This document shows, piece by piece, positions 1 through 6,786 of a stretch of 64,000 bases of DNA. A program made the translations under genes and the position numbers. Numbering within the stretch: position 1 is the stretch's first letter; the number at the start of each line of letters is the position of its first letter. Under the pieces are notes generated by a model, which saw only the letters and a list, made by a program, of their open reading frames with translations, was not told the DNA's origin and searched no databases. This DNA is from an uncultured Bradyrhizobium sp. (GTDB lineage: Bacteria; Pseudomonadota; Alphaproteobacteria; Rhizobiales; Xanthobacteraceae): contig NZ_CANSMR010000005.1 of the NCBI RefSeq assembly GCF_947648125.1, positions 276,775 to 340,774 on the forward strand, in the 5' to 3' direction.

Positions 1-973
1 GCTGTTCGACCGCTATCTGTCTGATGCGACCGAAGTCGACGTCGACTGCCTCTGCGACGGCAAGGACACCTTCATCGTCGGCATCATGGAGCATATCGAG
101 GAGGCCGGCATCCACTCCGGCGACTCCGCCTGCTCGCTGCCGCCGCATTCGCTCGACGCCAAGACCATCGAGGAGCTGGAGCGGCAGACCCGCGAGCTCG
201 CGCTCGGCCTCGACGTGGTCGGCCTGATGAACGTGCAATACGCCATCAAGGACGGCGATATCTACGTGCTCGAGGTCAACCCGCGCGCATCCCGCACCGT
301 GCCGTTCGTCGCCAAGGTGATCGGCACGCCGGTCGCCAAGATCGCGGCGCGGATCATGGCCGGCGAAAAGCTCGCCGACTTCAAGCTGAAGAAGAAGAAG
401 CTCGACCATGTCGGCGTGAAGGAATCGGTATTCCCGTTCGCGCGCTTCCCCGGCGTCGACACCGTGCTCGGACCGGAGATGCGTTCGACCGGCGAAGTGA
501 TGGGCCTCGACCGCTCCTTCGAGGTCGCGTTCGCGAAGAGCCAGCTCGGCGGCGGCACGCGTGTGCCGCGGCAGGGCACGGTGTTCGTCTCGGTGCGCGG
601 CGACGACAAGATGCGCATCGCGGATGCTGTGCGGCTGCTGCACTCGCTCGGCTTCAAGGTGATGGCAACCTCGGGCACGCAGCGCTATCTCAGCGACAAC
701 GGCGTGCCGACGGAAAAGGTGAACAAGGTGCTCGAAGGCCGTCCGCACATCGTCGACGCCATCACCAATGGCGACGTCCAGCTGGTCTTCAATACCACCG
801 AAGGTCCGCAGGCCCTGGCAGACAGCCGCTCGCTGCGGCGGGCTGCCCTCTTGCATAAAGTGCCATATTACACCACTCTTTCAGGCGCGGTGGCGGCCGC
901 GCGGGGGATCCGGGCCTATCGGGACGGGGACCTTGAGGTCCGCACGCTTCAGAGTTACTTTTCCGAAAGCTGA
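1..973 (+). CDS. carB: carbamoyl-phosphate synthase large subunit, C-terminal part (5' end outside window)
   Basis: About 323 residues are visible, reading in frame from base 2, so the gene is cut by the window edge. CarB makes carbamoyl phosphate from bicarbonate, ATP and glutamine-derived ammonia for pyrimidine and arginine synthesis. The visible part starts inside the second ATP-grasp half. The metal and ATP-binding motif EVNPRASRT lies near visible residue 95. From about residue 195 follows the MGS-like allosteric domain ([12 protein letters not shown], then [11 protein letters not shown]), where UMP and ornithine bind in the E. coli enzyme. It ends in a GC-rich hairpin overlapping the stop codon, and greA follows on the same strand, an order common in alphaproteobacteria. 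Identification is secure from motif order; only the truncation limits it. Confidence 0.97.
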   Translation, partial: LFDRYLSDATEVDVDCLCDGKDTFIVGIMEHIEEAGIHSGDSACSLPPHSLDAKTIEELERQTRELALGLDVVGLMNVQYAIKDGDIYVLEVNPRASRTVPFVAKVIGTPVAKIAARIMAGEKLADFKLKKKKLDHVGVKESVFPFARFPGVDTVLGPEMRSTGEVMGLDRSFEVAFAKSQLGGGTRVPRQGTVFVSVRGDDKMRIADAVRLLHSLGFKVMATSGTQRYLSDNGVPTEKVNKVLEGRPHIVDAITNGDVQLVFNTTEGPQALADSRSLRRAALLHKVPYYTTLSGAVAAARGIRAYRDGDLEVRTLQSYFSES

Positions 974-1004
974 CCGCTTCCCGGGCTGAAGGCCCGAAGC
1001 GGTC
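972..1004 (+). terminator. hairpin at the carB stop codon, terminator-like but without a U tract
   Basis: GACCGCTT pairs with AAGCGGTC, and an inner CGGGC/GCCCG stem closes a short loop, with a two-base bulge. The following bases are AATTAG rather than a run of T. It may slow polymerase or protect the 3' end of the carB mRNA; a strong intrinsic terminator is not shown. Confidence 0.45.
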
Positions 1005-1020
1005 AATTAGCCGAATGGCT

Positions 1021-1045
1021 GGAACTCACCGCGCGATTGGATGTT
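1021..1045 (+). promoter_or_regulatory. possible EcfG-type stress sigma factor promoter upstream of greA
   Basis: GGAAC at 1021-1025 is followed after 16 bases by TGTT at 1042-1045. Alphaproteobacterial EcfG general-stress promoters are known as GGAAC, 16-17 bases, then CGTT. Transcription would start near 1052, about 115 bases before greA. The same arrangement with identical spacing occurs upstream of the cold-shock gene at 34987. The match rests on short motifs only. Confidence 0.35.
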
Positions 1046-1167
1046 GTCACGGCCCTTCGCGGGGCCGAAAATCACTGGGCTTCCGGGCGCATTCGCGTCC
1101 TGATTCCTGCGTTAGCTGAACTGGATATTCGTGCACGGCCGCCGGGCGCGCACGATGAAGGACGAAG

Positions 1168-1644
1168 ATGATGGATAAGGTTCCGATGACCGCGGGCGGT
1201 TACGCCGCGCTGACGGACGAGCTCAAGAAGCGACAGTCGGAGGATCGTCCGCGCATCATCGAACATATTGCGGAAGCGCGCTCGCACGGTGACCTCTCGG
1301 AGAACGCCGAGTATCACGCCGCCAAGGAAGAGCAGTCGCACAACGAGGGCCGCATCGCCGAGCTCGAGGACAAGCTCGCGCGCGCCGACATCATCGACAT
1401 TTCGAAACTGTCCGGCGACACCATCAAATTCGGCGCGACCGTGACGCTCATCGACGAGGACACCGAGAAGAAGGCGGTGTGGCAGATCGTCGGCGAGGTC
1501 GAGGCCGACGCCAAGAAGGGCCGCATCTCCATCACCTCGCCGCTTGCACGCGCGCTGATCGGCAAGAAGAAGGGCACCACTGTCGAAGTGATGGCGCCGG
1601 GCGGCGCCAAGGCCTACGAGATCACCAAGGTCGAGTGGCGGTAG
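1168..1644 (+). CDS. greA: transcription elongation factor GreA
   Basis: This 158-residue protein has the normal GreA length. GreA enters the secondary channel of RNA polymerase and stimulates cleavage of backtracked RNA 3' ends. The N-terminal two-thirds form the antiparallel coiled coil; its tip carries the acidic signature [12 protein letters not shown] (near residues 42-53), whose Asp and Glu coordinate the catalytic magnesium. The C-terminal part, with FGATVTLID and [15 protein letters not shown], is the FKBP-like domain. Two ATG codons lie in tandem at 1168 and 1171; a GAAGGACGAAG ribosome binding region sits just upstream, so either start is possible. A clear intrinsic terminator follows 22 bases after the stop, so greA is probably the last gene of its transcript. 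Confidence 0.97.
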   Translation: MMDKVPMTAGGYAALTDELKKRQSEDRPRIIEHIAEARSHGDLSENAEYHAAKEEQSHNEGRIAELEDKLARADIIDISKLSGDTIKFGATVTLIDEDTEKKAVWQIVGEVEADAKKGRISITSPLARALIGKKKGTTVEVMAPGGAKAYEITKVEWR

Positions 1645-1665
1645 TTACCTTGATGTGACTGGTGC

Positions 1666-1697
1666 AAAAAGGCCGCGTGTTGCACGCAGCTTTTTTT
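1666..1697 (+). terminator. intrinsic terminator after greA
   Basis: A run of five A and a GGCCGCGTG arm pair with CACGCAGC (one mismatch) and a run of seven T, with a three-base TTG loop. Stem plus U tract right after the greA stop supports Rho-independent termination. Confidence 0.75.
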
Positions 1698-1990
1698 GTG
1701 CCCGCGTTTTCCCCCGGTCTGACAGCAATGTGAGTGGAGAGCCGCTGCACGCCGTACTAGTGAGGCCGTGACATGTTTATGAATTATAATCATGTCGGGG
1801 ACCGGCGGCGGAGCCGATGATTGCGTCGCAACACGCATCGCGGCGCGTCACCGTGTCACTGGTGCGTTCTCGCGCAACGTCCATCGCGCGAGGAATGATT
1901 CCGGGCGCAAGGTGTTGACATCACACTCGGGTGGCGAACACCGTGTGCCTCTGCATCGTGCAATGTTCCAGCGTGTCAATCAGGGGGTTA
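1698..1990. other. gap between greA and the DoxX gene, promoter-like sequence only
   Basis: No convincing gene is present. The notable element is a perfect TATAAT at 1785-1790 enclosed by the inverted repeat GACATG (1770-1775) and CATGTC (1791-1796), a plausible regulated promoter, though no good -35 box is at the usual spacing. A TTGACA at 1915-1920 has no matching -10. The open frames on both strands here lack ribosome binding sites and recognisable protein. Confidence 0.4.
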
Positions 1991-2401
1991 ATGACAATGG
2001 ACCAGATGTTTTCCAAATGGCAGCCGACGGTGCTGAGCCTGTTCCGGTTCATCACCGGACTGCTGCTGTTTCAGTACGGCGTCGCGAAGATCTTCAAGTT
2101 TCCCGTGCTCGCCTACTTCGCCAATATCCCGCCGTTGATCCAGGCTGCGGGCTGGCTTGAATTGGTGCTCGGCGCGCTCCTGATGATCGGCCTGTTCTCG
2201 CGGCTGGCCGCGTTCATCCTGTCGGGCGAGATGGCGTTCGCCTATTTCCTCGGCCACATGTTGAAGAACCCGGCCGAGCCGGTGTTGCTGCCGCTGCTCA
2301 ACAACGGCACCGCAGCGATCCTGTTCTGCTTCTCCTGTCTCTACCTCGCGACCTCGGGCCCCGGCCCGATCAGCGTCGACGCCGCGATGGGCAAGAAGTA
2401 G
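1991..2401 (+). CDS. DoxX family membrane protein
   Basis: The 136-residue product is a small integral membrane protein with four hydrophobic helices. The first contains VLSLFRFITGLLLFQYGVAKIF, the typical opening of DoxX proteins. The second, LELVLGALLMIGLF, and third, FILSGEMAFAYF, keep the family pattern of helix, short loop, helix. DoxX relatives occur in thiosulfate:quinone oxidoreductase and in thiol-stress systems, but most are of unknown function, and nothing here fixes a substrate. The ATG at 1991 is preferred over an upstream in-frame start because the protein then begins just before the first helix, preceded by the purine-rich CAGGGGG. The gene stands alone and is followed by a palindromic repeat. 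Confidence 0.85.
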   Translation: MTMDQMFSKWQPTVLSLFRFITGLLLFQYGVAKIFKFPVLAYFANIPPLIQAAGWLELVLGALLMIGLFSRLAAFILSGEMAFAYFLGHMLKNPAEPVLLPLLNNGTAAILFCFSCLYLATSGPGPISVDAAMGKK

Positions 2402-2408
2402 CGAACAT

Positions 2409-2528
2409 CGTCATTGCGAGCCAACGGGTCGCGCGAACGCGCGCCCGGTGACAGGCTCCGCGAAGCAATCCACCTCACCGCAAGCGGGAAGCATGGATTG
2501 CTTCGTCGCTTCGCTCCTCGCAATGACG
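2409..2528. repeat. palindromic intergenic repeat, family B (CGTCATTGCGAG ends)
   Basis: The element opens with CGTCATTGCGAG and closes with CTCGCAATGACG, its reverse complement. Internal segments AAGCAATCCA and TGGATTGCTT also pair. It fills the gap between the convergent DoxX and AsnC-type genes. A decayed relative lies at 31410-31503. Such elements are common in Bradyrhizobium genomes. Confidence 0.85.
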
Positions 2529-2541
2529 AAAGAATGCGGAC

Positions 2542-3021
2542 TCAGCCCGCCGCCTTCACGCCCAGCGGCACCGCGGCTTCGTATTTCGAATTGTGCAGCA
2601 CCAGCGATGTCCTCACGTTGCGCACATGCGGCGCGGCCGTCAGGTGGGTGACGAAATCCTGGAAGGTCGCCATGTCGGGGGCGACGCATTTGAGGATGAA
2701 ATCGACTTCGCCCGACAGCATCCAGCATTCCCGCACCAACGGCTCCGCGCGCACGAAATTCTCGAAGGCGCGGAGATCGGCATCGGCCTGGCTCGACAGA
2801 TGCACCGAGGCGAACACCGTGACGTCGTAGCCGAGGCGGCGCGGATCGAGCAGGCCGCGGTAGCCCTGAATGTAGCCCTCCTCCTCCAGCGCCCGGACCC
2901 TGCGCAGGCAGGGCGGTGGCGAGATCCCGACGCGTTTGGCGAGTTCCACATTGGTGATTCGGCCATCGGCCTGGATCTCGGCGAGGATTTTGAGGTCGAT
3001 CTCGTCAAGGTTCTTCGACAC
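2542..3021 (-). CDS. Lrp/AsnC family transcriptional regulator
   Basis: From the GTG at 3021 the protein is 159 residues, the usual family length, and begins VSKNLDEIDLKILAEIQADG. The N-terminal winged helix-turn-helix follows (ITNVELAKRVGISPPPCLRRVRALEEEG), then an alpha-beta RAM/AsnC ligand-binding and oligomerisation domain with AFENFVRAEPLVRECWMLSGEVDF. An ATG at 3096 would add 25 residues of poor quality, so the GTG is preferred. Lrp-like proteins sense amino acids and act as dimers or octamers. The gene is divergent from trxB; a 7-bp perfect inverted repeat in the shared region is a candidate operator. The ligand cannot be inferred. Confidence 0.9.
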   Translation of the reverse strand: MSKNLDEIDLKILAEIQADGRITNVELAKRVGISPPPCLRRVRALEEEGYIQGYRGLLDPRRLGYDVTVFASVHLSSQADADLRAFENFVRAEPLVRECWMLSGEVDFILKCVAPDMATFQDFVTHLTAAPHVRNVRTSLVLHNSKYEAAVPLGVKAAG

Positions 3022-3097
3022 GCGACTTGGGTTCCCTACGGGTTTGGAAGGCTCGGCGGGTCTGCCGGCAACTCTCATAGCGCAGCCAGCCGGCATT

Positions 3098-3114
3098 GCG
3101 CAATTTTATTGCGC
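3098..3114. promoter_or_regulatory. perfect inverted repeat in the AsnC/trxB divergent region, candidate operator
   Basis: GCGCAAT, three T, ATTGCGC is a 17-base perfect palindrome with an AT-rich centre, about 77 bases before the regulator start and 190 before trxB. Its position suits autoregulation by the adjacent Lrp-type protein. No binding data are implied. Confidence 0.4.
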
Positions 3115-3304
3115 GTGCAGCGCACGATTTCGCGAATGTGACTTCAGTTCCGGGGAAAAATCGCTGCCATGGATTGCAAATCTTGCATAGCTTCCCAGAT
3201 ATCCTAGACTTGGATTTGACACTTTTGGCGCCGCCGTGACGCGTTTCCGGGGCGCTTCCCGCACAAGTCCTTGATCAAAATCCCCAAAACAGAGGGATCT
3301 CACA

Positions 3305-4270
3305 ATGCCCGCGCCTACCCATGCCAAGGTCGTCATCATCGGGTCCGGCCCCGCCGGTTACACCGCAGCGATCTACGCGGCGCGCGCGATGCTCGAACCG
3401 ATACTGATCCAGGGCATTCAGCCGGGCGGGCAGCTCACCATCACCACCGACGTCGAGAACTACCCCGGCTTCGCCGATGTGATCCAGGGCCCCTGGCTGA
3501 TGGAGCAGATGGAGAAGCAGGCGGCCCATGTCGGCACCAAGATCGTCACTGATCTCGTCAACAAGCTGGAACTCAGCCAACGCCCGTTTCGTCTGACCTG
3601 CGATTCCGGCGACGTCTATCTCGCCGAGACGGTGATCCTCGCCACCGGCGCCCAGGCGCGCTGGCTCGGGCTGCCCTCGGAAGAGAAGTTCCAGGGCGGC
3701 GGCGTATCGGCCTGCGCGACCTGCGACGGCTTCTTCTACCGCGGCAAGGACGTCGTGGTGGTCGGCGGGGGCAACACCGCGGTCGAGGAAGCGCTGTACC
3801 TGACCAATCATGCCTCGCAGGTCACCATCGTGCATCGCCGCAATCATTTCCGCGCCGAGCGCATCCTGCAGGAGCGGCTGTTCAAGCATCCCAAGATCAA
3901 GGTGGTGTGGGACTCCGCGATCGACGAGATCTGCGGATCGGAGAACCCGAACAAGGTCACCCATGTGCGACTGAAGAACGTCAAGACCGGCGCGCTGACC
4001 AACCTCAAGACCGACGGCGTCTTCATCGCGATCGGCCATGCGCCGGCGACGGAGCTCGTCAAAGGCCAGATCAAGCTGAAACCGTCGGGCTATGTCGAGG
4101 TGGCGCCGAATTCGACGGCGACCTCGATGCCCGGCCTGTTCGCCGCCGGCGACGTAGCGGATGAAACCTTTCGGCAGGCGGTCACCGCCGCCGGTCTCGG
4201 CTGCATGGCAGCGCTCGAGGCCGAACGCTTCATTGCTCTTCGCGCGAGCGATCGCGCAGCGGCGGAATAA
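3305..4270 (+). CDS. trxB: thioredoxin-disulfide reductase
   Basis: This 321-residue flavoprotein reduces thioredoxin with NADPH in the cytoplasm. The FAD-binding Rossmann motif is IIGSGPAGYTAAIYAAR near residues 11-27. The redox-active pair is C137 and C140 in SACATCDGFF, in the NADPH domain as in low-molecular-weight thioredoxin reductases. The NADPH motif VVVGGGNTAVEEA follows, and the C-terminal FAD signature is GLFAAGDVADETFRQAVTAAG. The ATG follows CCAAAACAGAGGGATCTCACA, which holds a GAGGGA ribosome binding site. A LysR-type gene begins three bases after the stop, so the two are probably cotranscribed, and an AsnC-type regulator lies divergently upstream. Confidence 0.97.
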   Translation: MPAPTHAKVVIIGSGPAGYTAAIYAARAMLEPILIQGIQPGGQLTITTDVENYPGFADVIQGPWLMEQMEKQAAHVGTKIVTDLVNKLELSQRPFRLTCDSGDVYLAETVILATGAQARWLGLPSEEKFQGGGVSACATCDGFFYRGKDVVVVGGGNTAVEEALYLTNHASQVTIVHRRNHFRAERILQERLFKHPKIKVVWDSAIDEICGSENPNKVTHVRLKNVKTGALTNLKTDGVFIAIGHAPATELVKGQIKLKPSGYVEVAPNSTATSMPGLFAAGDVADETFRQAVTAAGLGCMAALEAERFIALRASDRAAAE

Positions 4271-4272
4271 TC

Positions 4273-5193
4273 ATGGCACGATCTCGCGACGGATTTACGG
4301 ACATGGATTGGGACAAGCTGAAGGTCTTTCACGCGGCGGCGGAGGCTGGCAGCTTCACGCATGCCGGCGAGCAGCTCGGCCTGTCGCAATCGGCGGTCTC
4401 CCGCCAGGTCAGCGCACTGGAGCAGGAGCTCTCGGTGTCGCTGTTTCACCGCCATGCCCGCGGCCTGATCCTCACCGAACAGGGCGACCTGCTGTTCCGC
4501 ACCGCGCATGACGTCTTCATGCAGCTGCAAGCGGCGCGCGCAAAGCTCACCGACAGCCGCGAGCGGCCGAGCGGCGACCTCAAGATCACGACGCCGCCGG
4601 CGCTCGGCATCAACTGGCTAATCCCGCGGCTCGACGAGTTCGTCGCGCTCTATCCGGACATCCGGATCTCGCTGATCGTCACCGACGAGGATCTCGACCT
4701 GTCGATGCGCGAGGCTGACGTCGCGATCCGCACCCGCAAGCCGACGCAGCCGGACCTGATCCAGCGCAAGCTGTTCTCGATCGGCTTCCATGCCTATTGC
4801 TCGCCGGAATACATCAAGCGCTTCGGCACGCCGCGGACGCTGGATGATCTCGACTCGCACCGCATCATCATGCTCGGCGACTCGCAAGTGCCGCCGCATC
4901 TGCAGAACCGCAGCTGGCTGATCGATGCCGGCCGCAACGGCTCCGGTCCGCGCGAACCCTACTTCAAGGTCAACAACATCCTTGGGTTGGTGCGGGCCTG
5001 CCAGCAGGGCCTCGGCATCGCTGCGCTGCCGGACTATCTGGTCGAACAGAACAACCTCGTGCAGCTGTTCGGCGAGTCCGACTCGATCGCGCTCGACACC
5101 TACTTCGTCTATCCGGAAGAGCTGAAGACCGTGGCCCGGGTGCAGGTGTTCCGCGACTTCGTGGTGAGCAAGGCGCAGCGCTGGCCGTCCTGA
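4273..5193 (+). CDS. LysR family transcriptional regulator
   Basis: The 306-residue protein has the standard LysR layout. The winged helix-turn-helix spans about residues 13-72 (WDKLKVFHAAAEAGSFTHAG, then LSQSAVSRQVSALEQEL). A linker helix precedes a two-lobed periplasmic-binding-like effector domain that contains PPALGINWLIPRLDEF and NNILGLVRACQQGLGIAALP. It could start at 4273 or at the internal ATG at 4303 (MDWDKLKVF); the first is immediately next to the trxB stop. The coupling to trxB suggests a role in thiol or redox control, but LysR proteins usually regulate a divergent gene and none is present, so the target is unknown. A weak CtrA-like TTAA-N7-TTAT overlaps the 3' end and is probably chance. 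Confidence 0.93.
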   Translation: MARSRDGFTDMDWDKLKVFHAAAEAGSFTHAGEQLGLSQSAVSRQVSALEQELSVSLFHRHARGLILTEQGDLLFRTAHDVFMQLQAARAKLTDSRERPSGDLKITTPPALGINWLIPRLDEFVALYPDIRISLIVTDEDLDLSMREADVAIRTRKPTQPDLIQRKLFSIGFHAYCSPEYIKRFGTPRTLDDLDSHRIIMLGDSQVPPHLQNRSWLIDAGRNGSGPREPYFKVNNILGLVRACQQGLGIAALPDYLVEQNNLVQLFGESDSIALDTYFVYPEELKTVARVQVFRDFVVSKAQRWPS

Positions 5194-5204
5194 TTAAGTC
5201 GCCC

Positions 5205-5345
5205 TTATAGGGCTCGTTTATAGGCTTTCCGCGCTGCCCCAAGAGGCCCCTGAATCTCCGCATGACTGACATGCGACCTGGATAGTTGCTGCAGGGCGTC
5301 GATGGGGATCATAGTGTTCACACGCTGAGCGGTCGCGTCGCGCAT
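5205..5345 (-). CDS. possible 46-residue small protein with a strong ribosome binding site
   Basis: An ATG at 5345 lies four bases after GGAGGAGGGGG, one of the best ribosome binding sequences in the window. It opens a 46-codon frame starting MRDATAQRVNTMIPIDALQQ and ending in AARKAYKRAL. There is no homology I recognise, no membrane segment and no signal peptide; the C-terminus is basic. The same DNA read on the plus strand precedes an intrinsic terminator, so it may instead be a small RNA whose CCCCCTCCTCC stretch only looks like a ribosome binding site in reverse. Confidence is low. Confidence 0.25.
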   Translation of the reverse strand: MRDATAQRVNTMIPIDALQQLSRSHVSHAEIQGPLGAARKAYKRAL

Positions 5346-5429
5346 ATGTCCCCCTCCTCCAGTGGCGCGGAAGTTCAGTAATCCCTCTTGGAAGGTGATT
5401 GTGTCGGCCTCACGTGGCCAATACCTTAA

Positions 5430-5458
5430 GCCGGGCTCACTCGAGCCCGGCTTTTTTT
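5430..5458 (+). terminator. intrinsic terminator
   Basis: GCCGGGCTC, a four-base ACTC loop, GAGCCCGGC and seven T form a perfect 9-bp stem with U tract on the plus strand. Confidence 0.85.
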
Positions 5459-5524
5459 CATCCGCATGTCTTTTCACCTTGATGTCACGCGCAAACGCGC
5501 CGCACGTCACGGTCAGCATGTGCA

Positions 5525-5553
5525 TTGACAACAACCTCGCAGCGCAGCATCAT
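5525..5553 (+). promoter_or_regulatory. possible sigma-70 promoter in the gap before the DapA-like gene
   Basis: A perfect TTGACA at 5525-5530 is followed after 17 bases by CATCAT (four of six to TATAAT). Transcription from about 5560 would run about 130 bases to the terminator at 5663-5690, or through it into the DapA-like gene at 5733. Confidence 0.4.
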
Positions 5554-5559
5554 TCTCCA

Positions 5560-5690
5560 ATGATCACGACTTCGTGCGCCGTTCTGTCGTCGAAAAAAAC
5601 TCCCCTCCCGGGGACACGAGATCGCGCGCGATAAGATCACCTTCGCATTCAAACCGATCCCGAAACCCCGCCGCCTGGACGGGGTTTTTT
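5560..5690 (+). ncRNA. candidate small RNA or attenuator leader upstream of the DapA-like gene
   Basis: The stretch between a TTGACA-type promoter and an intrinsic terminator has no recognisable protein and contains a C-rich CTCCCCTCCC segment. Because the terminator stops only 42 bases before the next start codon, it may be a free RNA or the leader of that gene with a built-in attenuator. The sequence alone does not decide between them. Confidence 0.35.
5663..5690 (+). terminator. intrinsic terminator 42 bases before the DapA-like gene
   Basis: AAACCCCG and CGGGGTTT pair perfectly over a nine-base loop and the T run continues (six T). Its position in front of a gene rather than behind one suggests a separate short transcript or attenuation. 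Confidence 0.75.
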
Positions 5691-5732
5691 GTTGGTCCCG
5701 TCTCCGGCTTTGACTTCCCAAGGAGATGGAAC

Positions 5733-6647
5733 ATGACTGAACTACACCAGCAATTGCAGGGCCTCTGGCTGCCCCTGATCACGCCGTTTCGCGACGGCGA
5801 ACTCGATGTCACCTCGCTACGCCGCCTCGTGCGGCACTATGCCAGCGGCCCCGTCGACGGGTTCATCCTCGGCGCAACCTCCGGTGAAGGCATGGCGCTG
5901 AGCACCGATGAGCTGGAGGGGCTGGTCAGCGTCGTGCTCGACGAGCTCAGTGCCAACTCCCGCCATTTGCCGGTCTGTCTCGGTCTCTCCGGCGCCTCTA
6001 CAGCCCGGATGAAGGAAACGCTGGATGATACGGCCGACTGGCCGATCAACGGCTACCTGATCGCGAGCCCCTATTACATCAGGCCCTCGCAACGCGGGCT
6101 CGTGCAGCACTTCAATGCGCTGGCCGATCACGCCTCGTGGCCGATCATGCTCTACAATATTCCGTATCGCACGGCGGTGAACCTGACCAACGAGACGCTG
6201 CTGGCGCTCGCGGAACATCCCAACATCGTCGGCATGAAGGATTGCTCTGCCGACCGCGCGCAGTCGATCGACTTCCTCAACCGCAGGCCCGCCGGCTTCC
6301 GCGTGCTGACCGGCGAAGACGCGCAGACCTTCGATGCGCTCTCGGACGGCGCCGACGGCGCGATCCTGCTCTCAGCGCATCTGCAAACTGACACCTTCGC
6401 TTCGATCCGCACGCTGTTAAAGCAGGGCAAGCGCGACGCGGCACTGGCCGCCTGGCAGAGTGTCGTCGGCCTGACCCGGCTGTTGTTCGCGGAGCCGAGC
6501 CCGGCGCCGGCCAAGCACTGGCTGTGGCGGCAGGGGCTGATCGACAGCCCTGAGGTGCGGCTGCCGATGGTGGAGGTGAGCGAGGATCTCGCAACCTGGC
6601 TCGACGCCGAGATGGAGCGGCGCGCGCAGCTTCTGCTGCCAGCGTAA
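5733..6647 (+). CDS. DapA-family aldolase (4-hydroxy-tetrahydrodipicolinate synthase-like)
   Basis: The 304-residue protein is a class I aldolase of the dihydrodipicolinate synthase / N-acetylneuraminate lyase family. The fold's pyruvate site is visible: the Schiff-base lysine K169 in GMKDCSAD, the proton-relay tyrosine Y141 in MLYNIPYRT, and the GATSGEG loop near residues 48-54. The start at 5733 follows AAGGAG at the correct distance; a longer upstream frame runs through a terminator and is not credible. True alphaproteobacterial dapA is usually followed by smpB. Here a repeat and a copper ATPase follow instead, so this may be a paralogue acting on another 2-keto acid. Lysine synthesis is possible but not shown. 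Confidence 0.85.
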   Translation: MTELHQQLQGLWLPLITPFRDGELDVTSLRRLVRHYASGPVDGFILGATSGEGMALSTDELEGLVSVVLDELSANSRHLPVCLGLSGASTARMKETLDDTADWPINGYLIASPYYIRPSQRGLVQHFNALADHASWPIMLYNIPYRTAVNLTNETLLALAEHPNIVGMKDCSADRAQSIDFLNRRPAGFRVLTGEDAQTFDALSDGADGAILLSAHLQTDTFASIRTLLKQGKRDAALAAWQSVVGLTRLLFAEPSPAPAKHWLWRQGLIDSPEVRLPMVEVSEDLATWLDAEMERRAQLLLPA

Positions 6648-6652
6648 CTTTT

Positions 6653-6739
6653 GTAGCCCGGATGCAGCGAAGCGAAATCCGGGGCCATCTCCACCTGGCG
6701 AGACCGGCCCCGGATTGCGCTGCGCTTCATCCGGGCTAC
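6653..6739. repeat. palindromic repeat, family H (GTAGCCCGGATG ends)
   Basis: GTAGCCCGGATG at one end matches CATCCGGGCTAC at the other, with inner arms AATCCGGGGCC and GGCCCCGGATT. It lies between the stop of the DapA-like gene and the convergent copper ATPase gene and may double as a bidirectional terminator. Confidence 0.85.
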
Positions 6740-6786
6740 GCATGGTATGTCCCTCGCCCAGAGTTTGCAGGGCGGGAGACAAGAGC

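Larger units (their letters stand above)
5194..5458 (+). ncRNA. possible small RNA or 3' UTR ending in a strong terminator
   Basis: After the LysR stop, 235 bases run to a textbook intrinsic terminator without a recognisable plus-strand gene. The stretch has a C-rich, anti-Shine-Dalgarno-like CCCCCTCCTCC (5350-5360). Single-stranded motifs of that sort are known from rhizobial trans-acting small RNAs of the alpha-r14 type; homology to these is not established. It could equally be the 3' UTR of the LysR gene. Confidence 0.3.

Noticed and set aside
5194-5732. tmRNA or SsrA gene in the gap before the DapA-like gene
   Set aside because: No tRNA-like acceptor arm, T loop or recognisable tag reading frame could be found.
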